This document shows, in pieces, positions 54,718 through 64,000 of a stretch of DNA of 64,000 nt. Numbering within the stretch: position 1 is the first letter of the stretch; each line of letters starts with the position of its first letter. The stretch spans positions 62,001-126,000 of the forward strand of contig NZ_JAUCBM010000001.1 of assembly GCF_030362795.1 (NCBI RefSeq), given 5' to 3'. The translations under genes were made by a program, and so were the position numbers. Source of the DNA: Pseudochrobactrum kiredjianiae. GTDB taxonomy: Bacteria; Pseudomonadota; Alphaproteobacteria; Rhizobiales; Rhizobiaceae. The notes beneath the pieces were generated by a model, which saw nothing but the letters and a program-made list of their open reading frames with translations, ran no database searches and had not been told where the DNA came from.

Positions 54718-55620
54718 ATGTCTATTCTTGTAAACAAGGACACCAAGATCCTCGTTCAGGGTCTGACCGGTAAGACAGGTACTTTCCACACCGAACAGGC
54801 GCTGGCTTATTACGGCACTCAGATGGTTGGCGGTATTCACCCTAAAAAGGGTGGCGAAACCTGGACAGGTTCCAAGGGCGAAAATCTGCCGATTTTTGCA
54901 ACTGTTGCTGAAGCAAAAGAACGTACCGGTGCAGACGCATCCGTGATCTACGTTCCGCCTGCAGGTGCAGCTGATGCCATCATCGAAGCAATTGAAGCTG
55001 AAGTCGGTTTCATCGTCTGCATCACTGAAGGTATTCCGGTTCTGGACATGGTTCGCGTGAAAGAACGTCTGGAACGTTCAAAGTCACGTCTCCTCGGCCC
55101 TAACTGCCCGGGCATCCTGACCCCTGAAGAATGCAAAATCGGCATTATGCCAGGCAACATCTTCAAAAAAGGTTCGGTCGGCGTTGTTTCCCGTTCGGGT
55201 ACACTTACTTACGAAGCTGTGTTCCAGACCTCCAATGAAGGTCTTGGCCAGACAACCGCTGTTGGTATCGGCGGCGATCCGGTTAAAGGCACAGAATTCA
55301 TCGACGTGCTGGAAATGTTCCTTGCGGACGAAAACACCAAATCGATCGTTATGATCGGTGAAATCGGTGGTTCGGCTGAAGAAGAAGCAGCTCAGTTCCT
55401 CAAAGACGAAGCCAAGCGCGGCCGTTCAAAGCCAATGGTTGGCTTCATCGCCGGTCGTACCGCTCCGGAAGGCCGCACCATGGGTCATGCCGGTGCCGTT
55501 ATCTCCGGTGGCAAGGGCGGCGCTGAAGACAAGATTGCAGCTATGGAAGATGCGGGCATCCGCGTTTCCCCATCGCCTGCACAGCTCGGCAAAACACTTG
55601 TTGAAGTTCTCAAGGGCTAA
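54718..55620 (+). CDS. sucD: Succinyl-CoA synthetase alpha subunit
   Basis: A 300-residue subunit with the CoA-binding fold and the phosphorylated histidine in [18 protein letters not shown] (near residue 257). [20 protein letters not shown] and [18 protein letters not shown] are further landmarks. Its last codons are repeated just after the stop (55630-55658), and an intrinsic terminator follows at 55706. Confidence 0.98.
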   Translation: MSILVNKDTKILVQGLTGKTGTFHTEQALAYYGTQMVGGIHPKKGGETWTGSKGENLPIFATVAEAKERTGADASVIYVPPAGAADAIIEAIEAEVGFIVCITEGIPVLDMVRVKERLERSKSRLLGPNCPGILTPEECKIGIMPGNIFKKGSVGVVSRSGTLTYEAVFQTSNEGLGQTTAVGIGGDPVKGTEFIDVLEMFLADENTKSIVMIGEIGGSAEEEAAQFLKDEAKRGRSKPMVGFIAGRTAPEGRTMGHAGAVISGGKGGAEDKIAAMEDAGIRVSPSPAQLGKTLVEVLKG

Positions 55621-55658
55621 GGCCCTTGGGTTGAAGTTCTCAAAGGTTAATCCCTTGG
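55600..55658 (+). repeat. Tandem duplication of the sucD 3' end
   Basis: Two 30-base units: 55600-55629 (last codons Val-Glu-Val-Leu-Lys-Gly, stop and nine more bases) and 55630-55658 with a few changes. The unit length is a multiple of three, so the second copy keeps the frame and again ends Val-Glu-Val-Leu-Lys-Gly-stop. Confidence 0.85.
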
Positions 55659-55705
55659 AACCCTGACGATAATGGCAGTTTTTAAGCACAACTGCCTCTA
55701 AAAAG

Positions 55706-55755
55706 CCCGGTTCGTGGCCCAAGCCACAGCAAAGCACGAACCGGGTTTTATAAAA
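55706..55755 (+). terminator. Intrinsic terminator of sucCD
   Basis: CCCGGTTCGTG / CACGAACCGGG, 11-bp stem with an 18-base loop, followed by TTTTATAAAA. It separates mdh-sucCD from sucAB, although read-through is possible. Confidence 0.85.
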
Positions 55756-55883
55756 ACGATTACCTATGCCTGTTTCTATTGGAAATCAGTTTTAAAACAC
55801 TATTTCTCAATACAGAAACAACAGACCAGTAACTTAAAACGGGACCGGAAGATTTTCCGGTATGGCCGGTATAAGGAGACGGA

Positions 55884-58800
55884 GTGAATACTCCGGCAAG
55901 GACAATGGCACGGCAAGAAGAAGCCAACGACGTTTTCGCCCTGACCTCGTTTCTCTATGGCGGCAATGCCGACTATATTGAGGAGCTCTATGCTGCATAT
56001 GAAACCGATCCGAATTCGGTTAATGCAGAATGGCGTGATTTTTTCGCAAATCTCGGTGACAACCGACAAGATGTGCTTGAAAATGCCCGCGGCGCATCCT
56101 GGGAAAAGAGCAACTGGCCTGTTACGCCTAAAGATGAGCTGACCAATGCTCTCGACGGCAACTGGGCAGAAGTTGAAAAACACATCTCGGACAAGCTGAA
56201 AGGCAAAGGCGGCAAAGCTGCTCCTGCTGCACCAGCTCTGAGCGAAGTTGAAATTACACAGGCAGCACGCGATAGCGTTCGCGCGATCATGATGATCCGC
56301 GCTTACCGTATGCGCGGTCACCTGCATGCCAATCTTGATCCGCTGGGTCTTTCCGAAAAGCCAAATGATTATAATGAACTGGCTCCGGAAAACTACGGTT
56401 TCACTCCGCAAGATTTTGATCGCAAAATCTTCATCGACAATGTGCTTGGTCTTGAATATGCGACCGTGCGCGAAATGCTCGATATTCTAAAGCGCACCTA
56501 TTGCTCAACACTCGGTGTTGAATTCATGCATATTTCTGATCCGGCTGAAAAAGCCTGGATTCAGGAACGTATTGAAGGTGCCAATAAAAATATCGCTTTC
56601 ACACCGGAAGGTAAGAAAGCCATCATGTCCAAACTGATCGAAGCTGAAGGCTTTGAACAGTTCATTGACGTGAAATACAAAGGCACCAAGCGTTTTGGTC
56701 TCGATGGCGGTGAATCTCTGATTCCTGCTCTTGAACAGATCGTCAAACGCGGCGGTTCCATGGGCGTTAAAGAAATCATTTTCGGTATGGCTCACCGTGG
56801 CCGTCTGAACGTGCTTTCGCAGGTTATGGGCAAGCCACACCGCGCTATTTTCCACGAATTCAAGGGCGGCTCTTATGCGCCGGATGATGTGGAAGGTTCG
56901 GGCGACGTTAAATACCATCTGGGCGCATCTTCGGATCGTGAATTCGACGGTAACTCCGTTCACCTGTCACTGACAGCCAACCCTTCCCATCTGGAAATCG
57001 TTAATCCGGTTGTTATGGGTAAAGCCCGTGCCAAGCAGGATCTGCTCGTTGGCCGTACCCGTGATGATATGGTACCGTTGAGTGAACGCGCAAAAGTTAT
57101 GCCGCTGCTGCTGCATGGCGATGCTGCTTTTGCCGGTCAGGGTGTTGTTGCTGAATGTATGGGTCTGTCGGGTCTGCGCGGTCACCGCGTTGCCGGTACT
57201 GTACATTTCATCATCAATAACCAGATCGGTTTCACCACTGATCCGTCCTTCTCCCGTTCATCGCCATATCCGTCCGATGTTGCGAAGATGATTGAAGCTC
57301 CGATCTTCCACGTCAATGGTGATGATCCGGAAGCTGTGGTTTTTGCTGCAAAAGTTGCAACCGAATTCCGCCAGACCTTCCATAAGCCGGTTGTTGTGGA
57401 CATGTTCTGCTACCGTCGCTTTGGTCATAACGAAGGCGATGAGCCTGCGTTCACCCAGCCTTTGATGTACAAAGAAATTCGCAAGCACAAAACCACTGTT
57501 CAGCTCTACAGTGAGAAGCTGATTGGCGAAGGTCTGCTGACTCAGGCTGAAATCGACCAGATGAAAGCTGAATGGCGCGATAAACTGGAAACAGAATTCG
57601 AAGCCGGTCAGAACTATAAGCCGAACAAGGCCGATTGGCTTGACGGCGCATGGGCAGGTCTGCGTACCGCTGATAATGCCGATGAACAGCGCCGTGGTAA
57701 AACCGGCATGCCAATGAAATCCCTCAAGGAAATCGGTAAAAAGCTTGCCGAGACACCTGAAGGTTTCAATGTTCACCGTACCGTTCAGCGTTTCCTCGAC
57801 AATCGCTCCAAGATGATTGATTCCGGTGAAGGCATTGATTGGGCAACAGCTGAATCGCTGGCTTTTGGTTCGCTTGTAACTGAAGGTAATCCTATCCGTC
57901 TTTCCGGTCAGGATGTTGAGCGTGGCACGTTCTCGCAGCGCCACACTGTTCTTTACGATCAGGAAAATCAGCAGCGTTATATCCCTCTGAATAATCTTCA
58001 GAAGGGTCAGGCGATCTACGAAGCCATCAACTCGATGTTGTCCGAAGAAGCCGTGCTTGGTTACGAATATGGTTATTCCCTGTCAGAGCCTCGCGCACTG
58101 ACTGTCTGGGAAGCTCAGTTCGGTGACTTCGCCAACGGTGCTCAGGTTGTTTTCGACCAGTTCATCTCTTCGGGTGAGCGTAAGTGGCTGCGTATGTCCG
58201 GTCTCGTCTGCCTTCTGCCACATGGCTATGAAGGTCAGGGTCCTGAGCATTCATCCGCACGTCTGGAACGCTTTCTGCAGCTTTGCGCGGAAGATAATAT
58301 GCAGGTTGCCAATGTTACGACACCGGCAAACTACTTCCACATTCTGCGCCGTCAGATGAAACGCGACTTCCGTAAGCCGCTGATCATGATGACACCAAAA
58401 TCCCTGCTGCGTCACAAGCGTGCAATTTCTTCTTTGAGCGAACTGTCCGGAGACAGCACATTCCACCGCCTGTTGTGGGATGATGCACAATATCTCAAGG
58501 ATCAGCCGATCAAACTGCAGAAAGATGCCAAGATTCGTCGCGTCGTTCTCTGCTCCGGTAAAGTCTATTACGACCTTTACGAAGAGCGTGAAAAACGCGG
58601 CATCGACGATGTCTACCTGCTGCGCGTTGAACAGCTTTATCCGTTCCCGGCCAAAGCCCTCATCAACGAACTCTCCCGCTTCCGCGGTGCAGAAATCGTC
58701 TGGTGTCAGGAAGAGCCAAAGAATATGGGCGCATGGTCGTTCATCGAGCCTTATCTGGAATGGGTTCTGGCGCATATTGATGCGAAATATCCGCGTGCCC

Positions 58801-58901
58801 GTTATACTGGCCGTCCGGCTGCCGCATCGCCTGCAACAGGTCTGATGTCCAAGCATCTTGAACAGCTCGCAGCCTTCCTTGAAGACGCGCTCGGTTCTTA
58901 A
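55884..58901 (+). CDS. sucA: 2-oxoglutarate dehydrogenase E1 component
   Basis: A 1005-residue thiamin-diphosphate enzyme that decarboxylates 2-oxoglutarate. The N-terminal FLYGGNADYIEELYAAYETD recruits E2. GMAHRGRLNVLSQVMGKP, LHGDAAFAGQGVVAE and INNQIGFTTDP (ThDP site) follow, then YEYGYSLSEPRALTVWEAQF. The GTG at 55884 is chosen because AAGGAG lies five bases upstream; an internal ATG at 55908 is the alternative. Followed by a hairpin and sucB. Confidence 0.98.
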   Translation: MNTPARTMARQEEANDVFALTSFLYGGNADYIEELYAAYETDPNSVNAEWRDFFANLGDNRQDVLENARGASWEKSNWPVTPKDELTNALDGNWAEVEKHISDKLKGKGGKAAPAAPALSEVEITQAARDSVRAIMMIRAYRMRGHLHANLDPLGLSEKPNDYNELAPENYGFTPQDFDRKIFIDNVLGLEYATVREMLDILKRTYCSTLGVEFMHISDPAEKAWIQERIEGANKNIAFTPEGKKAIMSKLIEAEGFEQFIDVKYKGTKRFGLDGGESLIPALEQIVKRGGSMGVKEIIFGMAHRGRLNVLSQVMGKPHRAIFHEFKGGSYAPDDVEGSGDVKYHLGASSDREFDGNSVHLSLTANPSHLEIVNPVVMGKARAKQDLLVGRTRDDMVPLSERAKVMPLLLHGDAAFAGQGVVAECMGLSGLRGHRVAGTVHFIINNQIGFTTDPSFSRSSPYPSDVAKMIEAPIFHVNGDDPEAVVFAAKVATEFRQTFHKPVVVDMFCYRRFGHNEGDEPAFTQPLMYKEIRKHKTTVQLYSEKLIGEGLLTQAEIDQMKAEWRDKLETEFEAGQNYKPNKADWLDGAWAGLRTADNADEQRRGKTGMPMKSLKEIGKKLAETPEGFNVHRTVQRFLDNRSKMIDSGEGIDWATAESLAFGSLVTEGNPIRLSGQDVERGTFSQRHTVLYDQENQQRYIPLNNLQKGQAIYEAINSMLSEEAVLGYEYGYSLSEPRALTVWEAQFGDFANGAQVVFDQFISSGERKWLRMSGLVCLLPHGYEGQGPEHSSARLERFLQLCAEDNMQVANVTTPANYFHILRRQMKRDFRKPLIMMTPKSLLRHKRAISSLSELSGDSTFHRLLWDDAQYLKDQPIKLQKDAKIRRVVLCSGKVYYDLYEEREKRGIDDVYLLRVEQLYPFPAKALINELSRFRGAEIVWCQEEPKNMGAWSFIEPYLEWVLAHIDAKYPRARYTGRPAAASPATGLMSKHLEQLAAFLEDALGS

Positions 58902-58912
58902 AATTTAAATTA

Positions 58913-58937
58913 TGACCCGCTGTTATGCAGCGGGTCA
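58913..58937 (+). other. Hairpin between sucA and sucB
   Basis: TGACCCGCTG / CAGCGGGTCA with a TTATG loop, in a 75-base gap and without a U-run. Probably a 3' stabiliser of sucA or a partial block before sucB. Confidence 0.65.
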
Positions 58938-58976
58938 GTCTATCATTCAGATTAAAGTTCCAGGGAAGATAAAACC

Positions 58977-60188
58977 ATGGCCACCGAAATCCGCGTTCCC
59001 ACCCTTGGGGAATCCGTCACAGAGGCAACCATCGGCAAATGGCTCAAAAAAGTTGGCGATGTGATCGTTGCTGACGAACCATTGGTTGAGCTGGAAACCG
59101 ACAAAGTTTCTATTGAAGTTCCGGCACCTGTTTCCGGTGTTCTGACAGAAATCGCCGCTCAGGAAGGTGACAATGTTGGTCTCGATGCTCTGCTCGGTCA
59201 GATTGATGCATCCGGCGCAGCGAGCGCCCCTGCCGCAAAACCTGCTGCTGCACCAGCCGCTGCACCTGTAGCCGCTGTTGCTCCTGCGGCAACTTCTTCT
59301 TCTATGCCTGCTGCGCCGGCAGCTGCCAAGCTGATGGCTGAAGCCGGTCTGAACAATGATCAGGTTGACGGTTCCGGCAAACGTGGTCAGGTTCTCAAAG
59401 GCGATGTTCTTGCAGCGCTTGCAAAAGGTACTGCTCCAGTTGCAGCTGCTCCTGTTGCCGCTCGTCCTGCGTCGCCTGCCAGCGATGCACCACGCGAAGA
59501 ACGCGTGAAAATGACCCGTCTGCGTCAGACCATTGCGCGTCGCCTGAAAGATGCTCAGAACAGCGCAGCCATGCTCACCACTTATAATGAAGTGGACATG
59601 AGCGCGGTTATGGATCTGCGTGCACGTTACAAAGATATCTTTGAGAAGAAGCACGGCGTTAAGCTCGGCTTCATGGGTTTCTTCACCAAAGCTGTAACCC
59701 ATGCGCTGAAAGAAATTCCGGCTGTTAATGCCGAAATCGACGGCACCGACATCATCTACAAGAACTTTGCACATGTCGGCGTTGCAGTCGGTACTGACAA
59801 GGGCTTGGTGGTTCCGGTTGTTCGCGATGCCGACCAGATGTCGATTGCTGAAATCGAAAAAGAAATCGGCCGTCTCGGTCGTTCAGCACGCGATGGTCAG
59901 CTATCGATGGCTGACATGCAGGGCGGCACATTCACCATCTCCAATGGTGGTGTATACGGTTCCCTGATGTCTTCCCCGATCCTGAACGCACCGCAGTCCG
60001 GTATTCTCGGCATGCACAAGATTCAGGAACGTCCGGTTGTTGTCGGCGGTCAGATCGTTATCCGTCCGATGATGTATCTGGCTCTGTCCTACGATCACCG
60101 TATCGTTGACGGCAAAGAAGCTGTGACCTTCCTCGTCCGCGTTAAGGACAGTCTGGAAGATCCGGAACGTCTGGTTCTCGACCTGTAA
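58977..60188 (+). CDS. sucB: Dihydrolipoamide succinyltransferase (E2)
   Basis: A 403-residue core subunit of 2-oxoglutarate dehydrogenase. It has one lipoyl domain with the modified lysine in [13 protein letters not shown] (about K43), an Ala/Pro linker (about 80-110) and an E3-binding domain ([20 protein letters not shown]). A second linker and the catalytic domain follow, with the active histidine in [15 protein letters not shown]. Strong terminator after it. Confidence 0.98.
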   Translation: MATEIRVPTLGESVTEATIGKWLKKVGDVIVADEPLVELETDKVSIEVPAPVSGVLTEIAAQEGDNVGLDALLGQIDASGAASAPAAKPAAAPAAAPVAAVAPAATSSSMPAAPAAAKLMAEAGLNNDQVDGSGKRGQVLKGDVLAALAKGTAPVAAAPVAARPASPASDAPREERVKMTRLRQTIARRLKDAQNSAAMLTTYNEVDMSAVMDLRARYKDIFEKKHGVKLGFMGFFTKAVTHALKEIPAVNAEIDGTDIIYKNFAHVGVAVGTDKGLVVPVVRDADQMSIAEIEKEIGRLGRSARDGQLSMADMQGGTFTISNGGVYGSLMSSPILNAPQSGILGMHKIQERPVVVGGQIVIRPMMYLALSYDHRIVDGKEAVTFLVRVKDSLEDPERLVLDL

Positions 60189-60198
60189 TAAACGGAAT

Positions 60199-60230
60199 AA
60201 GAGCGCTGTTATAAAACAGCGCTCTTTTCA
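60199..60230 (+). terminator. Intrinsic terminator of sucAB
   Basis: AAGAGCGCTGTT-ATAA-AACAGCGCTCTT, 12-bp perfect stem followed by TTC, 11 bases after sucB. Confidence 0.88.
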
Positions 60231-60339
60231 TCTGCATCATATCTGAGCCGTTGCGGCTCTCTCTTTTTATAGTGCATATTTTGACTGTGAGGGCTGTCTC
60301 GCAGTTTCAAGATGCGTACAAAAAATCACGGAGCCTTTC

Positions 60340-60999
60340 ATGCAGTATGTGATCGAATTTACCGGTCTGATGGCGGTATTCGTGATCCTGCTCGTAGCGC
60401 CCGGTGCGGATTTCGCGCTGATCGTGCGCCAGAGCATCGTGCATGGCCGCCGTGCAGCCTTTATTACCAGTTTGGGCATTGGCGCATCGCTGATGTTCCA
60501 CATCTCCTATACGATCCTCGGCATCGGCCTGATCGTTTCCCAGTCTCTGTTTCTGTTCTCATTGATTAAATGGGCCGGTGCTGCCTATTTGTTTTATCTC
60601 GGTATCAAGGCGCTGCGCGAAAAACCGCTCAATGCAGCCGATGCGGAGAAAATCATTCAGACAGACGCGGACGCTGTTAAACCACAACCAATGGCAATTT
60701 CCGCAAAGCGCTGCTTCACTATGGGCTTCATCACCAATGCGCTGAACCCGAAAGCCGTTTTATTCTTTCTTTCCCTGTTCTCATCTCTTGTCAGCCATGA
60801 AACACCAGCTGCCATTCAGGGCATCTATGGCGTGTTGATCGCCATCGTCGTGATCGGCTGGTTTGCGATTGTGACACTGTTCTTCACGCTGGAGCCTGTA
60901 CGTAAACGCTTTTTTGCTCTGGGCGCATGGTTTAATCGTGTGACCGGTATGGTATTTATTGGCTTAGGCATTAAGCTTGCCAGCCAGCAAGCCCATTAA
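60340..60999 (+). CDS. LysE/RhtB-family exporter
   Basis: A 219-residue inner-membrane protein with six spans. The family signature PGADFALIVRQSIVHGRRAAF is near the N-terminus, with GASLMFHISYTILGIGL and GFITNALNPKAVLFFLSLFS in the second half. LysE/RhtB proteins export amino acids such as homoserine, threonine or lysine; the substrate is unknown. It lies between sucB and lpdA but has its own spacing (151 bases) and terminators on both sides of the region. Confidence 0.9.
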   Translation: MQYVIEFTGLMAVFVILLVAPGADFALIVRQSIVHGRRAAFITSLGIGASLMFHISYTILGIGLIVSQSLFLFSLIKWAGAAYLFYLGIKALREKPLNAADAEKIIQTDADAVKPQPMAISAKRCFTMGFITNALNPKAVLFFLSLFSSLVSHETPAAIQGIYGVLIAIVVIGWFAIVTLFFTLEPVRKRFFALGAWFNRVTGMVFIGLGIKLASQQAH

Positions 61000-61062
61000 A
61001 ACAACGCATTGTGCTTCAGGCCGATGCTGTAAATCAGACTTTTAAAGCCCGGTGAGGGAACA

Positions 61063-61596
61063 ATGCTTATCAGAACAGTCATTTTAAAAAAGACCTTTGC
61101 CTGCCTCGCAAGCTGCACAATCCTGCTGACGGCAACAGCGGTTGCTTCGGCGGCCTGTATGCAGAACCGCGCCATTTATTCTGACAAAGACCAGAATTAC
61201 ACGCTGACTTTTAGTCCTGTACAAAAAGAGGATGATCAGTCCGGCAACAGTTTCACGATCATTGCCAATGAAAAACCTGAATTTAAATTACAGGGTGCAG
61301 TGCAATGGACAGAGGGGGCTGCGCGCCCCACAGCCATGATCACTTATAATTGTGCGGGTGATGATGCTGCAGAAGATGAAATTGATGACTGCACAATCTG
61401 GCAGGGCGTAGTATATGCCCTTAAAGATGGTGCAGATGCAGAGTTTCTGCCCCGCAATGACGAACCGGCTGCCGCTGCTATTCTTCTGCCGGACTTTGTC
61501 AGCATGCTGGACAGCTATGATTTTGGTGAGGTCAAACCAGCCGAGCCGCTGAACTGGGACGTGTTTCGTTTTAAAGCCTGCACACCCGAAGAATAA
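61063..61596 (+). CDS. Secreted hypothetical protein with four cysteines
   Basis: A 177-residue protein not recognised. Residues 1-33 form a signal peptide (KKTFACLASCTILLTATAVA) with cleavage likely after ASA. The mature part has cysteines in ACMQN, YNCAG, DDCTIW and FKACTPEE, enough for two disulfides, and many Asp/Glu. Predicted mostly beta. It sits between a LysE-like gene and lpdA in the sucAB-lpdA region, in the same direction, 74 bases before lpdA. No function is implied. Confidence 0.75.
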   Translation: MLIRTVILKKTFACLASCTILLTATAVASAACMQNRAIYSDKDQNYTLTFSPVQKEDDQSGNSFTIIANEKPEFKLQGAVQWTEGAARPTAMITYNCAGDDAAEDEIDDCTIWQGVVYALKDGADAEFLPRNDEPAAAAILLPDFVSMLDSYDFGEVKPAEPLNWDVFRFKACTPEE

Positions 61597-61669
61597 AAAA
61601 ATCGACCCTCCCCCTCAAGCAGAAATCCCCTGCCTGAGCGGACTTAAAAAGAGTTAAAAGGATAGAGCA

Positions 61670-63076
61670 ATGTCTTACGATGTCGTAGTCATCGGTACCG
61701 GCCCAGGCGGCTATGTTGCAGCGATTAAAGCTGCACAGCTCGGATTGAAAGTAGCAGTTGTTGAAAAACGCAGCACTTTCGGCGGTACCTGCCTGAATGT
61801 CGGCTGCATTCCTTCAAAAGCATTGTTGCACGCTTCGGAAGTTTTTGCTGAAGCCGGTCATTCTTTTGACGCGCTCGGCGTTGAAGTCAGCGCACCGAAG
61901 CTGAACCTCGAAAAAATGCAGGGTCACAAAGTTGCAACTGTAAAAGCCAACACCACCGGCGTTGAATTCCTGTTCAAAAAGAACAAGATCGAAGCTTTCA
62001 CTGGTTTTGGTAAAGTTGTTGCTGCTGGCAAAGTATCGGTCACAGCTGAAGACGGTTCTGTAAAAGAACTCGAAACCAAAAACATCATCATCGCCACCGG
62101 TTCTGATGTTGCCGGTATTCCGGGTGTTCAGGTTGATATTGATGAAAAAATCATCGTTTCCTCAACTGGCGCACTGGAATTCACCAAAGTGCCTGAAAAT
62201 CTGATCGTTGTCGGCGGCGGTGTTATCGGTCTGGAACTCGGTTCAGTATGGTCGCGTCTCGGCTCAAAAGTGACTGTTGTTGAGTATCTCGACAAAGTTC
62301 TTGGGCAAATGGACGGCGACGTTTCCAAGCAGTTCCAGCGTATGTTGGCCAAACAGGGCATGGATTTCAAACTCAGTGCCAAAGTAACCGGCGTTGAAAA
62401 ATCCGGCAATGGCGCCAAGGTAACTTTTGAGCCTGTTAAGGGCGGCGATGCTGTTACCCTTGAAGCCGATGCTGTGCTGATCTCAACCGGCCGTCGTCCT
62501 TACACTGATGGTCTGGGTCTGGCTGAAGCCGGTGTATCTCTTGATGAACGCGGTCGCGTTGCCATCAACGATCATTGGCAGACCAATGTTGCCGGCATTT
62601 ATGCAATCGGCGACGTGGTTAAAGGCCCGATGCTGGCGCACAAAGCGGAAGATGAAGGCGTTGCGGTTGCAGAAATCATCGCCGGTCAGAAAGGCCACGT
62701 CAATTTTGATGTGATCCCAAGCGTTGTTTATACCCAGCCGGAAGTGGCTTCTGTTGGTAAAACTGAAGAAGAACTGAAAGCTGCAGGTATTGAATATAAA
62801 GTGGGCAAATTCCCGTTCACAGCCAATGGCCGTGCCCGCGCAATGCAGCACACTGACGGTTTTGTGAAAATTCTGGCTGACAAAGCAACAGACAAAGTTC
62901 TCGGCGCCCATATCCTCGGTTACAATGCCGGTGAAATGATCCACGAACTGACTGTTTTGATGGAATTTGGTGGTTCTTCCGAAGATCTGGCTCGTACATG
63001 CCACGCACATCCGACCATGTCGGAAGCTGTTCGTGAATCAGCAATGGCCACTTACGACAAGCCAATTCATATGTAA
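61670..63076 (+). CDS. lpdA: Dihydrolipoyl dehydrogenase (E3)
   Basis: A 468-residue FAD disulfide reductase that reoxidises the lipoyl group. VIGTGPGGYVAAIKAAQLG is the FAD fold, the redox disulfide is in GGTCLNVGCIPSKALL (about residues 42-47), and IVVGGGVIGLELGSVWSRLG is the NAD fold. The catalytic His-Glu pair is in CHAHPTMSEAVRESA. It completes the 2-oxoglutarate dehydrogenase complex with sucA and sucB. Terminator after the stop. Confidence 0.98.
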   Translation: MSYDVVVIGTGPGGYVAAIKAAQLGLKVAVVEKRSTFGGTCLNVGCIPSKALLHASEVFAEAGHSFDALGVEVSAPKLNLEKMQGHKVATVKANTTGVEFLFKKNKIEAFTGFGKVVAAGKVSVTAEDGSVKELETKNIIIATGSDVAGIPGVQVDIDEKIIVSSTGALEFTKVPENLIVVGGGVIGLELGSVWSRLGSKVTVVEYLDKVLGQMDGDVSKQFQRMLAKQGMDFKLSAKVTGVEKSGNGAKVTFEPVKGGDAVTLEADAVLISTGRRPYTDGLGLAEAGVSLDERGRVAINDHWQTNVAGIYAIGDVVKGPMLAHKAEDEGVAVAEIIAGQKGHVNFDVIPSVVYTQPEVASVGKTEEELKAAGIEYKVGKFPFTANGRARAMQHTDGFVKILADKATDKVLGAHILGYNAGEMIHELTVLMEFGGSSEDLARTCHAHPTMSEAVRESAMATYDKPIHM

Positions 63077-63098
63077 TCTGCCAATTACACAAAATACG

Positions 63099-63130
63099 AG
63101 GCCCGGTTTTTATCGGGCCTTTTCTTTTTC
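63099..63130 (+). terminator. Intrinsic terminator of lpdA
   Basis: AGGCCCG / CGGGCCT with an 8-base loop, followed by TTTTCTTTTTC, 22 bases after lpdA. Confidence 0.88.
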
Positions 63131-63213
63131 ATGTCGAATTTGGTTAGGCTTTATTGAGAATATCAGGGCACAATAGGCTCACGCATCATGAAAATGAAAG
63201 CACTGCTGCCTTT

Positions 63214-63441
63214 ATGCCTACCCTCACCCGACTGATCATTCTGTTGGCTGTTATTGCCGCCTGTATTTACGGGCTGATGCTGGCGCTTGTTAAAACGGTT
63301 AGCCCGGTTACCTCAGAGATCACTATTCGTGTGCCTGCCAATAAAATGCTGCAACAACCACATGATCCGGCACCTGTAGGGCCTGCACCGGTACCATCAC
63401 CCTATACAGACGGAGAACCGGAGGCTGAAGATGCAGAATAA
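63214..63441 (+). CDS. Small single-span membrane protein
   Basis: A 75-residue protein with one membrane span (LIILLAVIAACIYGLMLALV, residues about 6-25). A short periplasmic part ends in a Pro-rich, acidic tail. Similar small genes lie between lpdA and xer genes in Rhizobiales; function unknown. The start has no clear ribosome site; upstream in-frame codons at 63154 give an unlikely N-terminus. It overlaps the xerD start by 11 bases, so translation may be coupled. Confidence 0.68.
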   Translation: MPTLTRLIILLAVIAACIYGLMLALVKTVSPVTSEITIRVPANKMLQQPHDPAPVGPAPVPSPYTDGEPEAEDAE

Positions 63442-64000
63442 TCTCTCGACAGAAGCAGCAATCGACTCATTTCTTGAAATGATGAGCGCCGAGCGGGGTG
63501 CGGCCGATAATACACTGGAATCCTACCGCCGCGATCTGGAGACGGCGGCAGAGTTTATGAAGGGTCGTAAAACCAGACTGGTTATTGCCACATCTGCCGA
63601 TCTCAAAACCTGTCTTGATGATATGAATATTCAGGGTTTTGCGGCTACCTCGCAGGCACGCCGGCTCTCCTCTTTACGGCAGTTTTTTCGCTTTCTCTAC
63701 ACAGAGGGGCTCCGCACGGATGATCCGACCGGTATTATCGACGTGCCAAAGAAAAATCAGGCTTTGCCAAAAATTATGAGCGAAGACACTGTTTCAAAAC
63801 TTCTCATGCAGGCAGAGACTGAGGCAAGGCCTCAAGAAGACATGAGCGGCTATTTTAATGCCGTGCGTCTCCATGCGCTTCTGGAAGTGCTCTATGCCAC
63901 CGGTATGCGTGTGAGCGAGCTTGTCGGCCTGCCGGAAAAAACCATTCGCAGCAATCAGCGTTTTCTGCTCGTGCGTGGCAAAGGCTCCAAAGAACGTATG
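63431..64000 (+). CDS. xerD: Tyrosine recombinase XerD, N-terminal part (cut by window edge)
   Basis: The first 190 codons of a recombinase that continues beyond the window. The ATG at 63431 has GGAGG six bases upstream and lies inside the end of the small membrane-protein gene. The core-binding domain FLEMMSAERGAADNTLESYR and SSLRQFFRFLYTEGLRTDDP match XerD, as does VPKKNQALPKIMSEDTV. The first catalytic Arg is in YATGMRVSELVGLP and the Lys region GKGSKERM is at the edge. It would pair with XerC (33115-34095) at dif. Confidence 0.88.
   Translation, partial: MQNNLSTEAAIDSFLEMMSAERGAADNTLESYRRDLETAAEFMKGRKTRLVIATSADLKTCLDDMNIQGFAATSQARRLSSLRQFFRFLYTEGLRTDDPTGIIDVPKKNQALPKIMSEDTVSKLLMQAETEARPQEDMSGYFNAVRLHALLEVLYATGMRVSELVGLPEKTIRSNQRFLLVRGKGSKERM

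Overview
The window is 64 kb of ordinary alphaproteobacterial chromosome. Gene content and order point to a member of the Brucellaceae or a close Rhizobiales relative. The clearest marker is an Omp19-type lipoprotein (50137-50682), which is very close to the Brucella outer-membrane antigen. Base composition looks more balanced than the roughly 57% GC usual for Brucella, so a lower-GC relative such as Pseudochrobactrum, Paenochrobactrum or Falsochrobactrum is a reasonable guess. This is inference; no 16S gene is present. I saw no tRNA, rRNA, CRISPR array, prophage or transposase gene.

Layout. 1-4 kb: heme operon hemC-hemD-mitofilin-hemY on the minus strand (hemY cut by the left edge), divergent from tsaD-gpsA-yciI-EVE-methyltransferase. 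7.6-11 kb: an EamA-type exporter divergent from a MocR-type regulator with a perfect 8-bp inverted-repeat operator, then a YkuD-type protein. 11-24 kb: CenR-like response regulator, stand-alone cyclic-nucleotide-binding protein, ABC-F ATPase, xthA, lolA, ftsK (with a CtrA-type box upstream), an AT-rich phosphoglycerol-transferase-like gene, tesB, a ubiquinone hydroxylase, osmC and a VOC protein. 24-28 kb: sdhCDAB. 28-33 kb: GNAT, leuC, and rimM-trmD-DUF4260-rplS. 33-41 kb: xerC-aroK-aroB, bolA/dnaJ-like divergent pair, cobS-cobT, SDR. 41-50 kb: yhhQ behind rpmB with a candidate preQ1-I riboswitch, a DUF3108 protein, gloB, yciB, ftsY, mtaB and dapF. 50-64 kb: omp19, zapE, then mdh-sucC-sucD-sucA-sucB-lysE-like-secreted protein-lpdA, and xerD running off the right edge.

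How the parts fit. The right third is a TCA module (malate dehydrogenase, succinyl-CoA synthetase, complete 2-oxoglutarate dehydrogenase with its E3), and sdhCDAB lies 25 kb away. Both Xer recombinases and their activating translocase FtsK are in the window. The rest is core housekeeping: heme, cobalamin chelation, shikimate, leucine, lysine/peptidoglycan, ribosome and tRNA modification.

The most notable non-coding content is a family of roughly 105-bp palindromic mosaic elements of the RIME / Bru-RS kind. They appear as TA-flanked GAGC...GCTC units in at least eight places. Three of them supply the stop codon of a neighbouring gene, and one tandem pair shows hairpin arms that differ in sequence but keep their pairing.
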